The translations under genes were made by a program, and so were the position numbers. A stretch of DNA of 5,885 nucleotides. Source: Kiritimatiellia bacterium (GTDB lineage: Bacteria; Verrucomicrobiota; Kiritimatiellia; RFP12; UBA3636). Positions 4,429 to 5,885 of this stretch are shown here, one piece after another (within the stretch, counting starts at the first letter, position 1; every line of letters begins with the position of its first letter). Below the pieces are notes generated by a model that saw only the letters and a program-made list of their open reading frames with translations, was not told the origin of the DNA and made no database searches. The stretch lies in the NCBI GenBank assembly GCA_017413145.1, contig JAFPUX010000447.1, positions 1 to 5,885 of the forward strand, given 5' to 3'.

Positions 4429-5336
4429 CCGACCGGCCGGAACAGGCCGCTCGTCCACTCGCCCAGCGCGAGCGAGCGGACCTCGCGGAAACCCTGCGCT
4501 TCGTAGGCGGCGCGGACGTCCGCGTACTGCGTCCCGAGGATGCCGGAGAGCACCAGCGCGGCGCGCGGTCCGCGCACGACCGCCGCGGCGATGCGCGGCG
4601 CGGCGCGCACGAGCACCGGCGCGAGAATGTTCGCGACGACGGCGTCCGCGCGCGGGATCGGATCCTCCGTCACGTCGCACGCAGCGAAGGCGACGTCCGC
4701 GACGCCGTTCTCGCGCGCGTTCTCCGCAGAGACGCGCACGGCCGCTACGTCGTAGTCCACGCCCGTCACGGGCGCGTAGCCGAGCTTGCGCGCGGCGATC
4801 GAGAGGATGCCCGAGCCGCACCCGAGGTCCGCGAGCGAGCGCGGCGGCGCGGCGGGGTCCTCCTCCGCGAGTTCCTCGAGGAAGCGCAGGCACGCCTGCG
4901 TCGTTCCGTGCAGCCCCGTTCCGAAGCTCATGCCGGGTTCGATCGTCACGACCACGCCGTCCGGCCGGTCCGGTTCGCAGGGTTCCCACGGCGGGCGCAC
5001 CGTCACGCGCGGCGAGACGCGGATCACGTGGAAAAAGCGCTTCCACGATTCCGCCCAGTCCTCGCGCGGAAGCGTCTCGAACGCGACCTCCCGGCCGCCC
5101 AGCCCTTCCGCGGCGGCCGCGGCGCGCATCGCCGCGGCCGTGCGCTCCAGCGCCGCGCGGTCGACCGCGTAGCAGTCGAGGAACGCGCGGCCCGTCTCCA
5201 GGTCCTGCCACGAACCGACCGGCGGATCGAGCCCCCACAGCGCGTCCAGGAGCGCGTCAAGCGATCCCTCCGGCACTTCCATGCGCGCCCGCAGCACGGG
5301 CGCCTCGGCATAGAGGTCCGAATCGATGGAGCTCAT
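4425..5336 (-). CDS. prmA: Ribosomal protein L11 methyltransferase PrmA
   Basis: PrmA trimethylates ribosomal protein L11 with S-adenosylmethionine. The 303-residue product is close to the family's usual size (about 293). An N-terminal substrate-recognition domain (1 to about 90) leads to DWAESWKRFF (93-102), as in PrmA. The catalytic domain has EPGMSFGTGLHGTT (133-146), the SAM-binding motif DLGCGSGILSIAA (170-182), VTGVDYD (190-196) with the acidic ribose-binding position, ANILA (235-239) in place of the NPPY-type loop, and LSGIL (263-267). The start at 5336 is chosen because it aligns the N-terminus and overlaps the upstream stop as ATGA, implying translational coupling; AGAAG lies 2-6 nt before it. 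A longer open frame continues upstream to 5696 but lies inside the PHP-like gene in another frame and is not coding. The stop overlaps the ruvC stop on the other strand. Confidence 0.94.
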   Translation of the reverse strand: MSSIDSDLYAEAPVLRARMEVPEGSLDALLDALWGLDPPVGSWQDLETGRAFLDCYAVDRAALERTAAAMRAAAAAEGLGGREVAFETLPREDWAESWKRFFHVIRVSPRVTVRPPWEPCEPDRPDGVVVTIEPGMSFGTGLHGTTQACLRFLEELAEEDPAAPPRSLADLGCGSGILSIAARKLGYAPVTGVDYDVAAVRVSAENARENGVADVAFAACDVTEDPIPRADAVVANILAPVLVRAAPRIAAAVVRGPRAALVLSGILGTQYADVRAAYEAQGFREVRSLALGEWTSGLFRPVG

Positions 5337-5885
5337 TTCTTCTGCAACATCCGGCGCAGGAACTGGAAAAAGCCGGCGCGGCGGCCGGCCGGGACGAGCG
5401 GCGCCTCGCGCAGGATCGCCAGCAGCGGACCGAGCAGCGGGCCGGTCGCGTCGAATGGCTCGTCCGCGAGGTCGCCCCACTGTCCCGCGCGCGTTTGTTC
5501 GAACGCGGGCGGAAGCGGATCGGAACCGTGCAGGACGCGCCGCCCGAGCGTCTCCGCCGCGGCCATCGGCCCCGGTTCGGGCCAGAAGACGGGACGCAGC
5601 GACGTGTCGCCGAGCAGCAGCTCCTCGGCGGGGAAGCGGCGCAACAGCGAGTCGACGACCTTCGCGCGGGAGAACATCCACTTGCCGACGCCCCACGCGA
5701 GGACCGGGAGCGCGTCCGCGCGGCGCGCGCGCTCCACGGCGTCCGCGGCGGGAATGCCGTCCGGGAACGTCTCGCGCGTCCCGAGCGCGAGAACCTCCAC
5801 GCGCTCGGCGCAGGCGATCTGTCGGCCGGCGACGACGACGAGCGGCGCGCCGCCGCGCTCGTGCCGCAGCAGCAGCGCCGCGTCC
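5333..5885 (-). CDS. PHP-like (polymerase and histidinol phosphatase fold) protein, 5' end outside the window
   Basis: The C-terminal 183 residues are visible; the gene continues beyond the right edge, so its start is not seen. The order of motifs follows a PHP-type TIM barrel: LVVVAGRQIACAERVEVLALG (about 5775-5845), a helix with AADAVERARRADALPVLAWGVGKW (LAWGVGKW at 5678-5701), LLLGDTS (about 5600-5620), and VLHGSDPLPP (about 5505-5535), followed by a C-terminal helical part ending in FFQFLRRMLQKK. In metal-dependent PHP enzymes the corresponding positions are His-rich (HP in the middle and GSDAH at the end); here they read AWG and GSDPLP, so at least part of the metal site looks lost in the visible half. 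I recall relatives with the same WGxGKW and GSDPLP signatures described only as PHP domain proteins; no substrate is known to me. Its stop overlaps the prmA start as ATGA, so the two are one operon. Confidence 0.75.
   Translation of the reverse strand, partial: DAALLLRHERGGAPLVVVAGRQIACAERVEVLALGTRETFPDGIPAADAVERARRADALPVLAWGVGKWMFSRAKVVDSLLRRFPAEELLLGDTSLRPVFWPEPGPMAAAETLGRRVLHGSDPLPPAFEQTRAGQWGDLADEPFDATGPLLGPLLAILREAPLVPAGRRAGFFQFLRRMLQKK

Noticed and set aside
3295..5238. Minus-strand open frame of 647 codons from inside prmA to the orphan gene
   Set aside because: It lies antisense to ruvC and the orphan gene, overlaps prmA in another frame and translates the 20-bp repeats; composition is Arg/Gly/Ala-rich without any motif.
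5337..5696. N-terminal extension of prmA to 423 residues
   Set aside because: The added residues lie within the PHP-like gene in a different frame; PrmA homology begins at the ATG at 5336, which overlaps the upstream stop as ATGA.

Overview
The window is a GC-rich stretch of a bacterial chromosome holding eight protein-coding genes. A lauroyl/myristoyl-type lipid A acyltransferase and a lipoprotein imply a Gram-negative envelope. An hpf-HPr gene pair, a PHP-like protein of a type I associate from memory with Verrucomicrobia, Planctomycetes and some proteobacteria, and abundant short tandem repeats between genes would fit a member of the PVC superphylum (Kiritimatiellota, Lentisphaerota or Verrucomicrobiota). 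That placement is an inference from gene content and style; no rRNA or other decisive marker is present.

Layout: bases 1-69 are a degenerate 7-bp tandem repeat that stops just before the ribosome binding site of hpf. Bases 86-1942 form a tight plus-strand operon: hpf (ribosome hibernation), an HPr phosphocarrier, a small lipoprotein and an LpxL-type acyltransferase, with gaps of 20, 9 and 4 nt. Bases 1955-2437 hold a minus-strand gene for a small protein with two predicted membrane helices; its start region has been tandemly duplicated (57-bp period). A 147-bp divergent intergenic region with a promoter-like sequence facing each way separates it from a plus-strand orphan gene (2585-3547) for a membrane-anchored, Arg/Ala-rich protein of unknown function. 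A near-identical 19-bp inverted repeat (2490-2508 and 3600-3618) brackets this orphan gene, whose codon choice also differs from that of its conserved neighbours.

Bases 3548-3786 carry no gene but hold the right inverted-repeat arm, a 20-bp tandem array and a likely promoter for ruvC (3787-4428, Holliday junction endonuclease with an unusual N-terminal extension). ruvC converges on prmA (minus, ribosomal protein L11 methyltransferase); their stop codons overlap. prmA is translationally coupled by an ATGA overlap to an upstream PHP-like gene that runs off the right edge.

Most of the window is housekeeping: translation (hpf, prmA), phosphotransfer control (HPr), envelope (lipoprotein, acyltransferase) and recombination (ruvC). 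The segment from about 2350 to 3740 is the accessory-looking part and the best place to look for something undescribed. I do not see a complete, recognisable new defence, toxin-antitoxin or mobile system.
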